Shown here in pieces: positions 1-9,065 of a DNA stretch of 64,000 nt. Positions within the stretch are counted from its first letter, which is position 1. Every line of letters starts with the position of its first letter. Origin of the DNA: an uncultured Bacteroidales bacterium (GTDB taxonomy: Bacteria; Bacteroidota; Bacteroidia; Bacteroidales; UBA932); NCBI GenBank assembly GCA_900541925.1, contig UQMB01000009.1:49459-113458 (forward strand), given 5' to 3'. The translations under genes were made by a program, and so were the position numbers. The notes under the pieces were generated by a model, which had not been told where the DNA came from, ran no database searches, and saw only the letters and a program-made list of their open reading frames with translations.

Positions 1-60
1 TTTCCATCCGGCGACCGACCCTCCCGGATTCGACCGCAAAAAATCCACCGCCTTACTCAT
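1..60 (-). CDS. Partial gene, probable XRE-type antitoxin (N-terminus only)
   Basis: Twenty codons run off the left edge of the window, beginning MSKAVDFLRSNPGG. The ATG overlaps the stop of the upstream gene by 8 bases (TAATGAGTAA arrangement), so the two are translationally coupled. In Bacteroidota, relatives of the upstream gene are usually followed by a helix-turn-helix XRE protein with a similar short N-terminal arm. The HTH itself is outside the window, so this identity is inferred from position only. Confidence 0.5.
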   Translation of the reverse strand, partial: MSKAVDFLRSNPGGSVAGWK

Positions 61-601
61 TACTTGAAATATCTTTTATTCCATCCATATCGGAAACCCC
101 GTTGTCTATAAGGTAATTCCTTACCCGTTCCAAATTCTTCAACTCTTCAAGAGTATGCCCGCGCTCTGCCATCGTCCTGGTCAGTTTGATTGAACCGCCG
201 GTAATCAAGTACACCCCGGGCTCCAACTTAAGGGCATAAAGTCTCAACCAGGACAGGTGACCGGACCGTGGGCGTCCCTTAGCCTTCTCCTTGCCAAGAT
301 GCAGTTCTGAAGTCCGTCCGTTCTCTAAAGGCCGGAACAGGACATCCAGATCCGCCTCCGGCGAAATGTCAAGTATAAGACATTGCAGCAGGTGGGCGTC
401 TTCAATAGTGTCATAGATGGCAGCATCCACATCGGTGATATGAAACCACGATTCCAGATCATCCATGTTGTTCCGGAAGAAAGACTCCAGCCAGTCTATA
501 TCATACCAGTCACGAAAGGTCAGAGTAAGGATATTCTCACCCTGACCTTCGTATTGGACAGCCCATAATCGTCCGTCACCTGTTATATCATCAAATTTCA
601 C
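53..601 (-). CDS. Putative toxin of a HigBA-like toxin-antitoxin pair
   Basis: The protein has 182 residues and belongs to a hypothetical family common in Bacteroidota. I recognise its C-terminal block ITGGSIKLTRTMAERGHT followed by a Leu/Glu-rich helix. Relatives are usually paired with a downstream XRE regulator, and such pairs resemble RelE/HigB toxin-antitoxin modules. Toxin activity is inferred, not shown. An open frame extends to a GTG at 628, but a promoter -7 box (TATATTTG, 606-613) lies inside that extension. I therefore place the start at GTG 601, which gives MKFDDITGDGRLWAV. The partner gene overlaps its 3' end. A 12-base palindrome at the -35/-33 region suggests autoregulation. 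Confidence 0.6.
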   Translation of the reverse strand: MKFDDITGDGRLWAVQYEGQGENILTLTFRDWYDIDWLESFFRNNMDDLESWFHITDVDAAIYDTIEDAHLLQCLILDISPEADLDVLFRPLENGRTSELHLGKEKAKGRPRSGHLSWLRLYALKLEPGVYLITGGSIKLTRTMAERGHTLEELKNLERVRNYLIDNGVSDMDGIKDISSNE

Positions 602-605
602 ATGG

Positions 606-638
606 CAAATATAACAACAAGTTTTCACTTGTACAAGT
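606..638 (-). promoter_or_regulatory. Promoter and palindromic operator of the toxin-antitoxin pair
   Basis: On the minus strand TTG (636-634), 20 bases, then TATATTTG (613-606) matches the Bacteroidota promoter. The perfect palindrome ACTTGTACAAGT (627-638) covers the -33 element, where a repressor would block transcription. The start codon lies only 4 bases after the -7 box. Confidence 0.6.
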
Positions 639-657
639 TATAAGTTTACTGATAAAC

Positions 658-2871
658 TCACCTGACGGTGAAGGAGGATTCAAGAAGGTCACGGGTGCTG
701 CCGCCGACCCAAAGCTTATAGTCACCACTCTCCTGGGCGAACTTCCCGTCCGCACGGAAGAACTCAAGATCCGAAGCCTTGATGGTGAAATCTATGGACG
801 CGGACTCCCCGGCCTTGAGGAACACCTTGCGGAAGCCTTTGAGCTCCATCACCGGACGCGTCGTGCTGCCAACAAGGTCACGCACATAGACCTGCGCCAC
901 CTCGTTCCCGTCACGCGGCCCGCTGTTGGTGAGAGTCACGCGCAGCCTGACATCATCGCCCACAGCCACCGACGGAGTGAGCACCTCAAGCCCGCTGTAA
1001 GTGAATTCCGTGTATGACAGGCCGTCCCCGAATCCATAGAGCGGGCCGTTCGATGTGAACATGTACTTGGAGATGTATTTCTGCCCGGCATTGCTTTCCG
1101 TCTTGGCACGGCCGGTGCTCTTGTGGTTGTAGCGCATCGGGAGCTGCCCCACTTCATACGGGAAGGAGATGGTAAGTCTCCCGGATGGGTTGTAGTCACC
1201 GGAGAGGACATCGGCAAGCGCCGGTCCGGCCATCGTGCCGGGATGCCAGGTGACAAGCAGGGCCTCGGCACGGGCAGCCTGGTCGGCTATGGTCATGCCG
1301 CGGCCTGTAACGAGCAGCACGACAAGCGGTTTCCCGGTCGCAGCCACCGCGTCAAAGAGTTCCCTCTGTGGTTCTGGAAGATCCAGGGAAGTAAGGCTCG
1401 CAGCCTCTCCGCTGCACTTGTTCGGCAGTCCCAGGGCCATCAGCACGACATCTGCACCGCGCGCCAGCGATACTGCCTGGGCCACACCGCCCGGAATCCT
1501 CTCCAGTGCCTTGCTGCCCTCGCAGCTGGTTATCCGCGCCTGCGGGAAACGCTTCCTCAGCCCGGACAGGAACGTCACCGTGCTGTCGCCCTCGCCGAAG
1601 CCGGACCAGGCCCCGAGCATCTCCCCACCATTGTCGGCAAATGGTCCGATAAGAGCCAGGCGCTCCGTCCCGGAAAGCGGGAGAATTCCCCCGTCATTCT
1701 TCAGCAGCACCATGGACTTGCGGGCCACATCCCGGGCGATTTCTTTGTTCTCCGGGAGATACATCTCCGTTTTCCAGCGTCCGTTGCCGTATCTGTACGG
1801 ATCCTCGAACAGTCCGAGCCTGTATTTCTGCAACAGTATCTCGCGGCACATGCGGTCCACAAGTTTTTCACTCACCAGGCCCTCCCGGACAAGCTCAGCC
1901 CCGTGCTCACGATAGCCGCTCAGGACCATCGCCATATTGAGGTGGGCGTTCATCGCCATGGCGGCCGCCTGCTTGTCATCCTCCGCCACGCCATGGTTGA
2001 CCATCTCATATATCGAACTGTAATCCGACACCACGAAGCCGCGGAACCCGAGTTCACCTCGAAGCAGGTCATCCAGAAGCCAGCGATTGCCGGAAGCCGG
2101 AATCCCGTCAAAGTCATTGAATGAAGACATCACGCTGCCCGCACCGGCATCGACGGCCGCCTTGTAAGGCGGGAGATAAAGATTGCGGAACATCATCTCC
2201 GACATGTCCACGGTGTTGTACTCCCGTCCCGCCTCAGCAGCGCCATAAGCCGCGAAATGCTTGACACATGCCAGAATCGTGGACGGATCCGAGAGGTCAT
2301 CCCCCTGATAACCGGCCACCATGCTCTCGGCCACGCGGCTCCCGAGGTACGGATCCTCCCCGGCACCTTCCGACACCCTTCCCCAACGGGAATCCGCAGC
2401 CACATCACACATAGGAGAGAATGTCCACGGATAGCCATAGGCGGCAGCCTCCGAGGCGGCTACACGGGCATAATCGCGTATCGCATCCATATCCCAGGAA
2501 GAGGCCATCCCTATATTCTCCGGGAATACTATGCGGCAGCCATGGATGATGTCATAGCCGAAAATGATAGGGATGCCGAGTCTTGAGCTGTCCACCGCCA
2601 GCCTCTGGTATCTCATAATCTCCTCGGAATCCCTGATACTCAATATGGATCCCACGCTTCCCTCTTTTATCAGATCATCTATGTCCGATGCCTCTCCCCC
2701 GGGACCTGTCACCATCCCGCCATGGACTGCCATCTGACACATCTGCCCTATCTTCTCTTCAAGAGTCATCCTGGACATCAGCCTGTCCACAAAAACTTGC
2801 TCTTCGCTGCGTCTGCCGCAAGATGCCACGGCAAGCAGCACCAGCGAAACTGTCAAAATCTGCTTTTTCAT
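658..2871 (-). CDS. Glycoside hydrolase family 3 lipoprotein (beta-glucosidase type)
   Basis: The protein has 737 residues and is a probable periplasmic or outer-membrane exo-beta-glycosidase, BglX-like. A lipoprotein signal ends at Cys18 (AVASC). The GH3 barrel follows, with KHF at 204-206 and the nucleophile Asp283 in VVSDY. The second alpha/beta domain occupies about 375-600, and a fibronectin type III-like domain (GNEVAQVYVRD) ends the protein. The open frame continues 225 codons upstream, but that stretch is antisense to the neighbouring lipoprotein gene; the ATG at 2871 gives a normal signal peptide. A TATCTTGC box on the minus strand (2898-2891) may be its promoter. It is divergent from the efflux operon. 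Substrate specificity cannot be read from the sequence. Confidence 0.92.
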   Translation of the reverse strand: MKKQILTVSLVLLAVASCGRRSEEQVFVDRLMSRMTLEEKIGQMCQMAVHGGMVTGPGGEASDIDDLIKEGSVGSILSIRDSEEIMRYQRLAVDSSRLGIPIIFGYDIIHGCRIVFPENIGMASSWDMDAIRDYARVAASEAAAYGYPWTFSPMCDVAADSRWGRVSEGAGEDPYLGSRVAESMVAGYQGDDLSDPSTILACVKHFAAYGAAEAGREYNTVDMSEMMFRNLYLPPYKAAVDAGAGSVMSSFNDFDGIPASGNRWLLDDLLRGELGFRGFVVSDYSSIYEMVNHGVAEDDKQAAAMAMNAHLNMAMVLSGYREHGAELVREGLVSEKLVDRMCREILLQKYRLGLFEDPYRYGNGRWKTEMYLPENKEIARDVARKSMVLLKNDGGILPLSGTERLALIGPFADNGGEMLGAWSGFGEGDSTVTFLSGLRKRFPQARITSCEGSKALERIPGGVAQAVSLARGADVVLMALGLPNKCSGEAASLTSLDLPEPQRELFDAVAATGKPLVVLLVTGRGMTIADQAARAEALLVTWHPGTMAGPALADVLSGDYNPSGRLTISFPYEVGQLPMRYNHKSTGRAKTESNAGQKYISKYMFTSNGPLYGFGDGLSYTEFTYSGLEVLTPSVAVGDDVRLRVTLTNSGPRDGNEVAQVYVRDLVGSTTRPVMELKGFRKVFLKAGESASIDFTIKASDLEFFRADGKFAQESGDYKLWVGGSTRDLLESSFTVR

Positions 2872-3009
2872 CGATGTGTGGTATTTTGTCGCAAGATAAG
2901 AAAAAACGATGGAACATCGGGATGCGCGAGAAATCCGCCGTTTCCGACGGCTCCCGTGCAACAAATGCAGGTGATAAGCGCATCTTCTCAAAGTAAAGAC
3001 TTTACAGAT

Positions 3010-3540
3010 ATGAAGAAGACACTCCTGGCCGCATTGCTGACGATTGCGGCCCTCACTTCCTGCACAAAAGAGGGTGCGAAGCTTTTCGAAGGCTACTACT
3101 CCTACAAACTCAGCGGCACCATCAGTCTGACTGCCGTCGCGGACGCCGAAGCCACTGAAGAGAGCGGACCTGAGATCGCCCCAGACGAACTCACTCTCAC
3201 TCTGGCCCCCGAAGCCGGACAGATGAACATACTCACGCGCGACAGGAGCAACGGGGACATGGTCCTGACGATGAACGCCATAGGCGGAGATGTCACCACC
3301 ATGCAGGCGAAAGCCGACGGCAACGACCTCGACATATCTCCGGTGAGCAAGCGGTTCACGCTGGAAATCACCGCAGGCAGCAAATCGTACACGGCCATGA
3401 TCATCGGCACCGGCGAGAGGCTGGAAGACGTGGTCATCATCAAGTTCATTGCAGTGTCCGGCGAATACAACTACCTGGGACGCAAATATGAAGTGACAGA
3501 CAGCAACATAACATGTGTAGCCAAATCCAACGGCCGATGA
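3010..3540 (+). CDS. Lipoprotein of unknown function heading an RND efflux operon
   Basis: The protein has 176 residues with a lipoprotein signal ending at Cys18 (LTSCTKEG). The mature part is rich in Thr, Ser and beta-branched residues and looks like a small beta-sandwich. It contains two short repeat-like stretches (LTLAPEAGQMNIL and FTLEITAGSKSYT). I do not recognise a named family. Its stop codon overlaps the start of the efflux adaptor gene (ATGA), so it is co-translated with the pump. An envelope role accessory to efflux is inferred from this coupling only. Confidence 0.7.
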   Translation: MKKTLLAALLTIAALTSCTKEGAKLFEGYYSYKLSGTISLTAVADAEATEESGPEIAPDELTLTLAPEAGQMNILTRDRSNGDMVLTMNAIGGDVTTMQAKADGNDLDISPVSKRFTLEITAGSKSYTAMIIGTGERLEDVVIIKFIAVSGEYNYLGRKYEVTDSNITCVAKSNGR

Positions 3541-4574
3541 AGACAAGACTCATGCTGATTGCCGCGGCGGCATTGGCGATATGCGGCTGCAAAGGCAGGC
3601 CCGCGGACAGAAGCGGCACCCCGGCAAGAGAGGCCGTCCGCGTGGAAGTGATGAGGGTGCGAATGGACAGTTCGGCGACATCAAAGGCCTACGTGGCTAC
3701 GGTGCAGGCCGGCAGGACAGTGCTGCTCTCGGCCAAGCACTCCGGCACCCTGTCTTCCCTGACAGTCAAGAAAGGCGACCGGGTCAAGGCCGGCCAGGCG
3801 CTTGCGCAGATAGAATCGCAGACGGTCAAAAGCAGCCATGAGATGGCACACGCCACCCTTGATCAGGCCGAAGACGGATACCGCAGGGCGGAGCAGGTCT
3901 ACAGGAGCGGGAGCATAGCCGAAGTCAAGATGGTGGAGATAACGACGAAACTCAACCAAGCCAGAGCCGCAGCCGCGTCAGCAGACAAAGCGCTGGAAGA
4001 CTGCACGATAAAGGCTCCGTTTGACGGATACGCGGACGATGTGTTCGCCGAGCAGGGAGTGGAACTTGACATTCTCAGCCCGGTCGTCAGGATAGTGGAC
4101 CTGTCGTCATGCGAGATACATTTCTCCGTCCCGGAAGGCGAAGTGAAACGCCTCAGCGTCGGACAGGGCATAAGACTGGATGTCAGCGCCCTCGGCATCG
4201 AGGGGCTCAGAGGGAGAGTCAGATCCAAAGGCGTCAGCGCCTCTCCCCTCTCCCACTGCTATGACTGCATCGCCGTCCTCGACACCGCGCCCGAAGGGCT
4301 CATGCCGGGCATGGTGTGCAAACTCAGCCTCATAGAAGGCGTTTCTCCCCGGATTATAGTGCCCGCATCGGCGCTGCTCACCGGCTCGGGAGGCCGCTAC
4401 CTCTGGCTGGCAAAAGACGGGAAAGCCGTCAAGAGAGCCGTCAAGACCGGAGGATTCTCCGGCAAGGGCATCGTGATTACAGATGGACTGGAAGAAGGTG
4501 ACATGGTCATCACAGGAGGCTACCAGAAGGTCTCCAGCGGAATGGAAGTCAAGGCAGAAGAGTCCCCGCGATGA
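3537..4574 (+). CDS. RND efflux periplasmic adaptor (membrane fusion protein)
   Basis: The protein has 345 residues and links the inner-membrane RND pump to the outer-membrane TolC channel. It carries a lipoprotein-like signal (AICGCK, Cys18), then the biotinyl-lipoyl half motif (SGTLSSLTVKKGDRVKAGQALAQI). A helical hairpin covers about 95-150, the second lipoyl half is CTIKAPFDGYADDVFAEQG, and beta-barrel and membrane-proximal domains follow. The inner ATG at 3537 is preferred to an upstream codon because it overlaps the previous stop and gives a clean signal peptide. The gene overlaps the pump gene by ATGA at its end. Confidence 0.93.
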   Translation: MKTRLMLIAAAALAICGCKGRPADRSGTPAREAVRVEVMRVRMDSSATSKAYVATVQAGRTVLLSAKHSGTLSSLTVKKGDRVKAGQALAQIESQTVKSSHEMAHATLDQAEDGYRRAEQVYRSGSIAEVKMVEITTKLNQARAAAASADKALEDCTIKAPFDGYADDVFAEQGVELDILSPVVRIVDLSSCEIHFSVPEGEVKRLSVGQGIRLDVSALGIEGLRGRVRSKGVSASPLSHCYDCIAVLDTAPEGLMPGMVCKLSLIEGVSPRIIVPASALLTGSGGRYLWLAKDGKAVKRAVKTGGFSGKGIVITDGLEEGDMVITGGYQKVSSGMEVKAEESPR

Positions 4575-7500
4575 AGAAAGAGAAGAAGTCACTGATAGAC
4601 GGAGTCATACGGTATAAGAATATCGTATATCTTATACTCGTGATGCTGGTGGCCGTCGGCATCTGGGGCATCAGCAACATGAACAAGGACGAATTCCCGA
4701 CCTTCGAGCTGACCCAGGGCCTCGTGGCCGCAGTCTATCCCGGGGCCTCGTCGCAGGAAGTCGAGCAGCAGGTGGCGAAGCCCCTGGAAGAGCTGCTCCT
4801 CTCGATGAAGGAAATCAACCGCAAGAACCTCAGGATCATCTCCAGGGACGGAATGTGCTACATCTACGCCGACCTCACCTCGCCGATAAGCAAGAAAGAC
4901 GAAGTCTGGTCCAAGATCCGCCTCAAGCTCAACGAAACCAAGGCGACACTGCCTCCCGGAGTGCTGGCGCTGATAGTGATGGATGACTTCTCCGCCATTT
5001 CATCAAGCCTCATCGCCCTCGAATCGGACGACAAGGGTTATGTCGAGATGAAAGAGTACGCGGACAGGCTCGCCGACAAGCTGAGGGGGATACCGGAGAT
5101 GGCGGCCGTCAAGATTTATGGCGACCAGAGCGAGGAGATTGCCGTGACCCTCGATCTGGAGCGGCTCTCCGCCTACGGGATCAGCCCTTCTTCGCTCACA
5201 CTCGGCTACCAGACATCCACCCTTCAGGTACCGAGCGGCAATTTCGAGACATCGTACACCGACTCTCCCATCCATGTCAGCAGCCTGGCGGGTGACGAGC
5301 AGGAGATAGCGGAACGCATAGTCTACAGCGACCCCGCCGGCAACATCATCCGGCTTGCAGACATAGCCACAGTGGAGAGAAGGCTCAAGAAAGCCGGCTC
5401 GCTGGTGGAATACAACGGCGCCGCAGCCCTGATACTCTCCGTCGAGATGCGCCCGGACAATGACATCGTCGCGTTCGGCAAGGATCTGGACAGGGTTCTG
5501 GCAGACTACGAAAAGACCCTGCCTGACAGCGTCAAGCTCTCCCGCATCACGGACCAGCCCAAGGTCGTGGGGACATCGGTGTTCTCGTTTCTCCGTGACC
5601 TGGTCATCTCGATACTCGTCGTCATCTTCGTGATGCTGATGCTCTTCCCGATGCGCTCAGCGCTCATCGCAAGTTCCGGAGTTCCCGTGTGCACCGCCGT
5701 GGCCCTCGCCATCATGTACCTGACAGGCATAGACCTCAACACCGTGACGCTCGCCGCCCTGATTGTCGTGCTGGGCATGATAGTGGACGACTCCATCATC
5801 ACGATGGACGGCTACATGGACCATCTCGGACGGGGCAAGACGCGCCTGGACGCCGCCAAGGACAGTTTCCACGAGCTCATCACCCCGATGGCGATGGCGA
5901 CCACTTCCATCAGCCTGATGTTCTTCCCCACCCTGGGGATCATCACCGGCTATCTCGGAGACTTCGTACAGCTGTTCCCGTGGGTGATAGCCATCGCCCT
6001 GATGACCTCCCTGGCATACGCCGCCTTCGTGGTACCGTCCCTTGAGACACGCTTCATCTCGGAAGCGCGCCCGAGCGGCAGCAATGTCATCACCAGGGCT
6101 CAGAACAAGTTCTTCGGCTGGATACAGAATGCCTACGACAAGGCCCAGGACTTCTGTTTCCGTTTCCCTAAACTCACCATCCTCGCCGGCGTCGGAGCCA
6201 TCGCGCTCGGGCTGCTCATGTTCAGCCGGCTCAATGTCCAGATGATGCCTATGGCGGACCGGGACTTTTTTGCCGTGGAGGTCAACCTCGGGAGCGACGC
6301 ACGGCTCTCCGAGACACGCGAGGTTGTGGACTCCCTGCAAAGGATGATGTTGCATGACAAGAGGATAGAGTCCGTGACCTCCTTCATCGGGAGCAGCGCC
6401 CCGCGCTTCAACGCCACATACGCCCCGTCCCTGCCGTCCGAGAGTTTCGCGCAGCTGATAGTCAACACCTCATCCACCAACGCCACCAAGGAGCTCCTCC
6501 CCATATTCGAGGAGAAATACGAACACTATTTCCCGCATGCCCTGATACGCATCAAGCAGATGGACTATCAGGGAGCGCTGCCCGTGGAGATAATGGTCAA
6601 GGGAGAGGATCAGGATGCCATCAAGGAAGTGGCCGACACGGTCCTCGGATACATGCGCACGCTCGGTGACGAACTCAAGTGGGTACACAGCACTTCGGAC
6701 GACTGCATAAGCTGTGTGGAAGTGAGGCTCGACCCGACGGAGTCCGCGCGGCTGGGTGTCAACAAGGCCATGACCTCGCTCGCTCTCGCCGGGGCGTTCG
6801 ACGGACAGAGCCTCGCGTCCGTATGGGAAGGCGACAAGAAGATTCCCGTGAATCTGTACAGCAGTTCCGTCTCGGAAGACATGGGCTACGAGGCTATCGG
6901 CGACCTGATGGTCGCCACTTCGGTGCCCGGCGTCTATGTGCCCCTGCGTCAAGTGGCCGACATAGAACCGGCTTTCGGACCGTCCCAGCGGACACGCTAC
7001 GCCGGAGAGGAGGCCGTGATACTCTCCGCCGACATGAAATACCTCAAGAGCCAGCCGGTGTCGATGGCGAAGATCAAAAGCTTCATCTCCACACTCGACC
7101 TGCCCGAAGGGGTCAGCATCGAATACGGCGGGATGTCCGCCACCAACACGGCCGTGATCCCGGAGATCGCGCTCAGTTTCATCTGCGCGGTGTTGGTGCT
7201 CTTCTTCTTCCTGGTGTTCCACTTCAAGAAGATCTCCCTCGCCATATTGACCATAGTGCTGAGTTCCCTCTGCCTGTTCGGGGCCTTCTTCGGCCTCTGG
7301 ATTTTCGGTCTGGATTTCAGCATAACCGCCGTGCTCGGGCTGATCAGCCTGGTCGGCATCATCGTGCGCAACGGTATAATAATGTTCGAGTACGCCGAGC
7401 AGCTGCGTTTCGAGGAAGGTCTGGCTGTCAAGGAGGCGGCGATGCTCGCCGGCAAGCGCAGGATGAGGCCTATCTTCCTGACTTCGGCCACCACGGCCCT

Positions 7501-7666
7501 GGGAGTGCTGCCGATGATCATCAGCGGCGACCTCCTCTGGCTTCCGCTCGGAGTGGTGATCTGCTTCGGCACGATGCTCTCGGTATTTCTGATCACTTTG
7601 ATAATGCCTGTCTCCTACTGGCGGATTTTTATCCGTGACAGGCGCCCCAAGAAGGAGGTGGAATGA
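4571..7666 (+). CDS. RND superfamily efflux permease (AcrB/HAE1-like)
   Basis: This is a proton-driven inner-membrane exporter of 1031 residues, the usual size. It has the duplicated RND plan: TM1 near 15-33, a large periplasmic loop, a TM2-6 block near 335-490, a second loop, and a final helix block from about 860. The proton-relay aspartates Asp406-Asp407 sit in TM4 (GMIVDDSI). It lacks an evident CusA-type metal-binding methionine set, so a multidrug or hydrophobic substrate is more likely than metal. It overlaps both neighbours by ATGA, giving strict coupling of adaptor, pump and channel. Confidence 0.95.
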   Translation: MKKEKKSLIDGVIRYKNIVYLILVMLVAVGIWGISNMNKDEFPTFELTQGLVAAVYPGASSQEVEQQVAKPLEELLLSMKEINRKNLRIISRDGMCYIYADLTSPISKKDEVWSKIRLKLNETKATLPPGVLALIVMDDFSAISSSLIALESDDKGYVEMKEYADRLADKLRGIPEMAAVKIYGDQSEEIAVTLDLERLSAYGISPSSLTLGYQTSTLQVPSGNFETSYTDSPIHVSSLAGDEQEIAERIVYSDPAGNIIRLADIATVERRLKKAGSLVEYNGAAALILSVEMRPDNDIVAFGKDLDRVLADYEKTLPDSVKLSRITDQPKVVGTSVFSFLRDLVISILVVIFVMLMLFPMRSALIASSGVPVCTAVALAIMYLTGIDLNTVTLAALIVVLGMIVDDSIITMDGYMDHLGRGKTRLDAAKDSFHELITPMAMATTSISLMFFPTLGIITGYLGDFVQLFPWVIAIALMTSLAYAAFVVPSLETRFISEARPSGSNVITRAQNKFFGWIQNAYDKAQDFCFRFPKLTILAGVGAIALGLLMFSRLNVQMMPMADRDFFAVEVNLGSDARLSETREVVDSLQRMMLHDKRIESVTSFIGSSAPRFNATYAPSLPSESFAQLIVNTSSTNATKELLPIFEEKYEHYFPHALIRIKQMDYQGALPVEIMVKGEDQDAIKEVADTVLGYMRTLGDELKWVHSTSDDCISCVEVRLDPTESARLGVNKAMTSLALAGAFDGQSLASVWEGDKKIPVNLYSSSVSEDMGYEAIGDLMVATSVPGVYVPLRQVADIEPAFGPSQRTRYAGEEAVILSADMKYLKSQPVSMAKIKSFISTLDLPEGVSIEYGGMSATNTAVIPEIALSFICAVLVLFFFLVFHFKKISLAILTIVLSSLCLFGAFFGLWIFGLDFSITAVLGLISLVGIIVRNGIIMFEYAEQLRFEEGLAVKEAAMLAGKRRMRPIFLTSATTALGVLPMIISGDLLWLPLGVVICFGTMLSVFLITLIMPVSYWRIFIRDRRPKKEVE

Positions 7667-9060
7667 TGAAAAAGACAATCGTGATACTCGCCGCGCTCAT
7701 CTCCCTGCAGGCGGCCGCCCAGGAAGTCTGTCTGACTCTGGAAGAATGCCGGCAGATGGCCCTGTCCCAGAGCAGCCGGGCCGTAAACGCAAGACTTGAC
7801 ATACAGGCGGCACAGCTCCTCCGGCAGGAGGCGCTTGCCGAATACTTCCCGAGGATAAGCGTGATGTCGCTCGGCTTCCACTCGCTTGACCCCATGATCA
7901 AGATCGGCCTCAAGGACCTGCTCGGCAACAATGACTTGAGCAACAATCTCCAGACCCTCGTGGACAGCTACGCGACGATGTACGGATTCAGCCCGTACTA
8001 CAGCGCGCTCCAAAGCGCCTACGGTGCATCTGTCAGCGTCATGCAGCCCATATACGCCGGTGGCAGGATAGTGACCGGCAACCGGCTCGCCGCCCTCGGG
8101 GTCGAAGCCGCCACGCTCAAGCAGAAGGTCCAGGAACGCAAGAGCAGGGAGGATACGGACGAGCTCTTCTGGCAGGTCATCTCCCTCGAAGAGAAGCAGC
8201 GCACCCTGGACGGGTTCGTGCAGCTGCTCGACACACTCTGCAAAGACGCCGGTGCAGCATACGGCGCCGGACTCATGACGGAGAACGACCTCCTGCAGGC
8301 GAGGCTCAAGCGCAACGAGCTTCGCACGGCAGGAGTGAAGATACGCAACGGCATAAGGCTCAGCAGGATGAATCTTTTCAACGCCATCGGGCAGGACTAC
8401 TGCATCGTGCAGGGAGCGGCGAGCGCGGACAAGCCTTATATCGACTCCATCATGCTTGACGGGCAGGAGGGGGAACTGCCGCCTCCTGAGAATTTCTACA
8501 TCGACGAGGAGAAAGTGGCCGCATCAATGGAGGAAGTCCGTCTGCTTGAACTCAATGTGGAATCCAAGCGTCTGGAGAAGAGAATGGCTATGGGCAGCAC
8601 GCTGCCGCAACTGGCCGTGGGAGCCACATACGGGTATTCCCGCACCATCGGAGAAGGCAACTTCAACGGAGCCGCTTTCGCCACCCTGCAGATACCCCTC
8701 TCCGACTGGTGGAAGACATCCAGGAAACTGAGAAGACTCCAGCTGGAAGTGGACAAGTCCGAAAGCGACAGAGCCCTGATGGACAAGCAGATACTTCTGC
8801 TCGTGCGCAAAAGCTGGCTTGACCTCGGCGCGGCATGGGAGGAATACTGCCTGTCCTCCGAGTCCGTGCAGATGGCAGGGAACTCCCTGAAAAGCAGTCG
8901 CAGCCACTTTGATGCCGGGCTGGTGCCTATGTCAGAGCTGCTGCAGGCCCAGGCCACGCTCCAGCAGGCGCAGGATGCGCAGACCGACGCCCGCACATCA
9001 TATCTGAAAGCGCTGAGGACTTGGCAGGATATTTCTTATCTTTGTAGTTCTGAGAACTGA
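7663..9060 (+). CDS. TolC-family outer membrane efflux channel
   Basis: The protein has 465 residues with a signal peptide ending near QAAAQ. It contains two outer-membrane-efflux-protein repeats rich in long amphipathic helices, the first about residues 20-210 and the second about 280-460. YFPRISVMS and AYGASVSVMQPIYAGGRI are typical strand segments. A good Shine-Dalgarno sequence (AAGGAGG) lies just upstream, unusual in this genome, and the ATG overlaps the pump stop. It completes the tripartite efflux operon. Confidence 0.93.
   Translation: MMKKTIVILAALISLQAAAQEVCLTLEECRQMALSQSSRAVNARLDIQAAQLLRQEALAEYFPRISVMSLGFHSLDPMIKIGLKDLLGNNDLSNNLQTLVDSYATMYGFSPYYSALQSAYGASVSVMQPIYAGGRIVTGNRLAALGVEAATLKQKVQERKSREDTDELFWQVISLEEKQRTLDGFVQLLDTLCKDAGAAYGAGLMTENDLLQARLKRNELRTAGVKIRNGIRLSRMNLFNAIGQDYCIVQGAASADKPYIDSIMLDGQEGELPPPENFYIDEEKVAASMEEVRLLELNVESKRLEKRMAMGSTLPQLAVGATYGYSRTIGEGNFNGAAFATLQIPLSDWWKTSRKLRRLQLEVDKSESDRALMDKQILLLVRKSWLDLGAAWEEYCLSSESVQMAGNSLKSSRSHFDAGLVPMSELLQAQATLQQAQDAQTDARTSYLKALRTWQDISYLCSSEN
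9037..9044 (+). promoter_or_regulatory. Probable -7 box for the mscS-like gene
   Basis: TATCTTTG lies inside the last codons of the channel gene, 21 bases before the next start codon. It would allow the mechanosensitive channel to be transcribed independently of the efflux operon. No clear -33 element is visible. Confidence 0.45.
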
Positions 9061-9065
9061 AACAC

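Noticed and set aside
2872..3546. Extension of the GH3 frame by 225 codons upstream
   Set aside because: It is antisense to the lipoprotein gene and has no protein-like character; the signal peptide starts at 2871.
5506..7678. Long antisense frames inside the RND pump gene
   Set aside because: They are shadows of a strongly biased coding sequence, His/Glu-rich and unlike any family.
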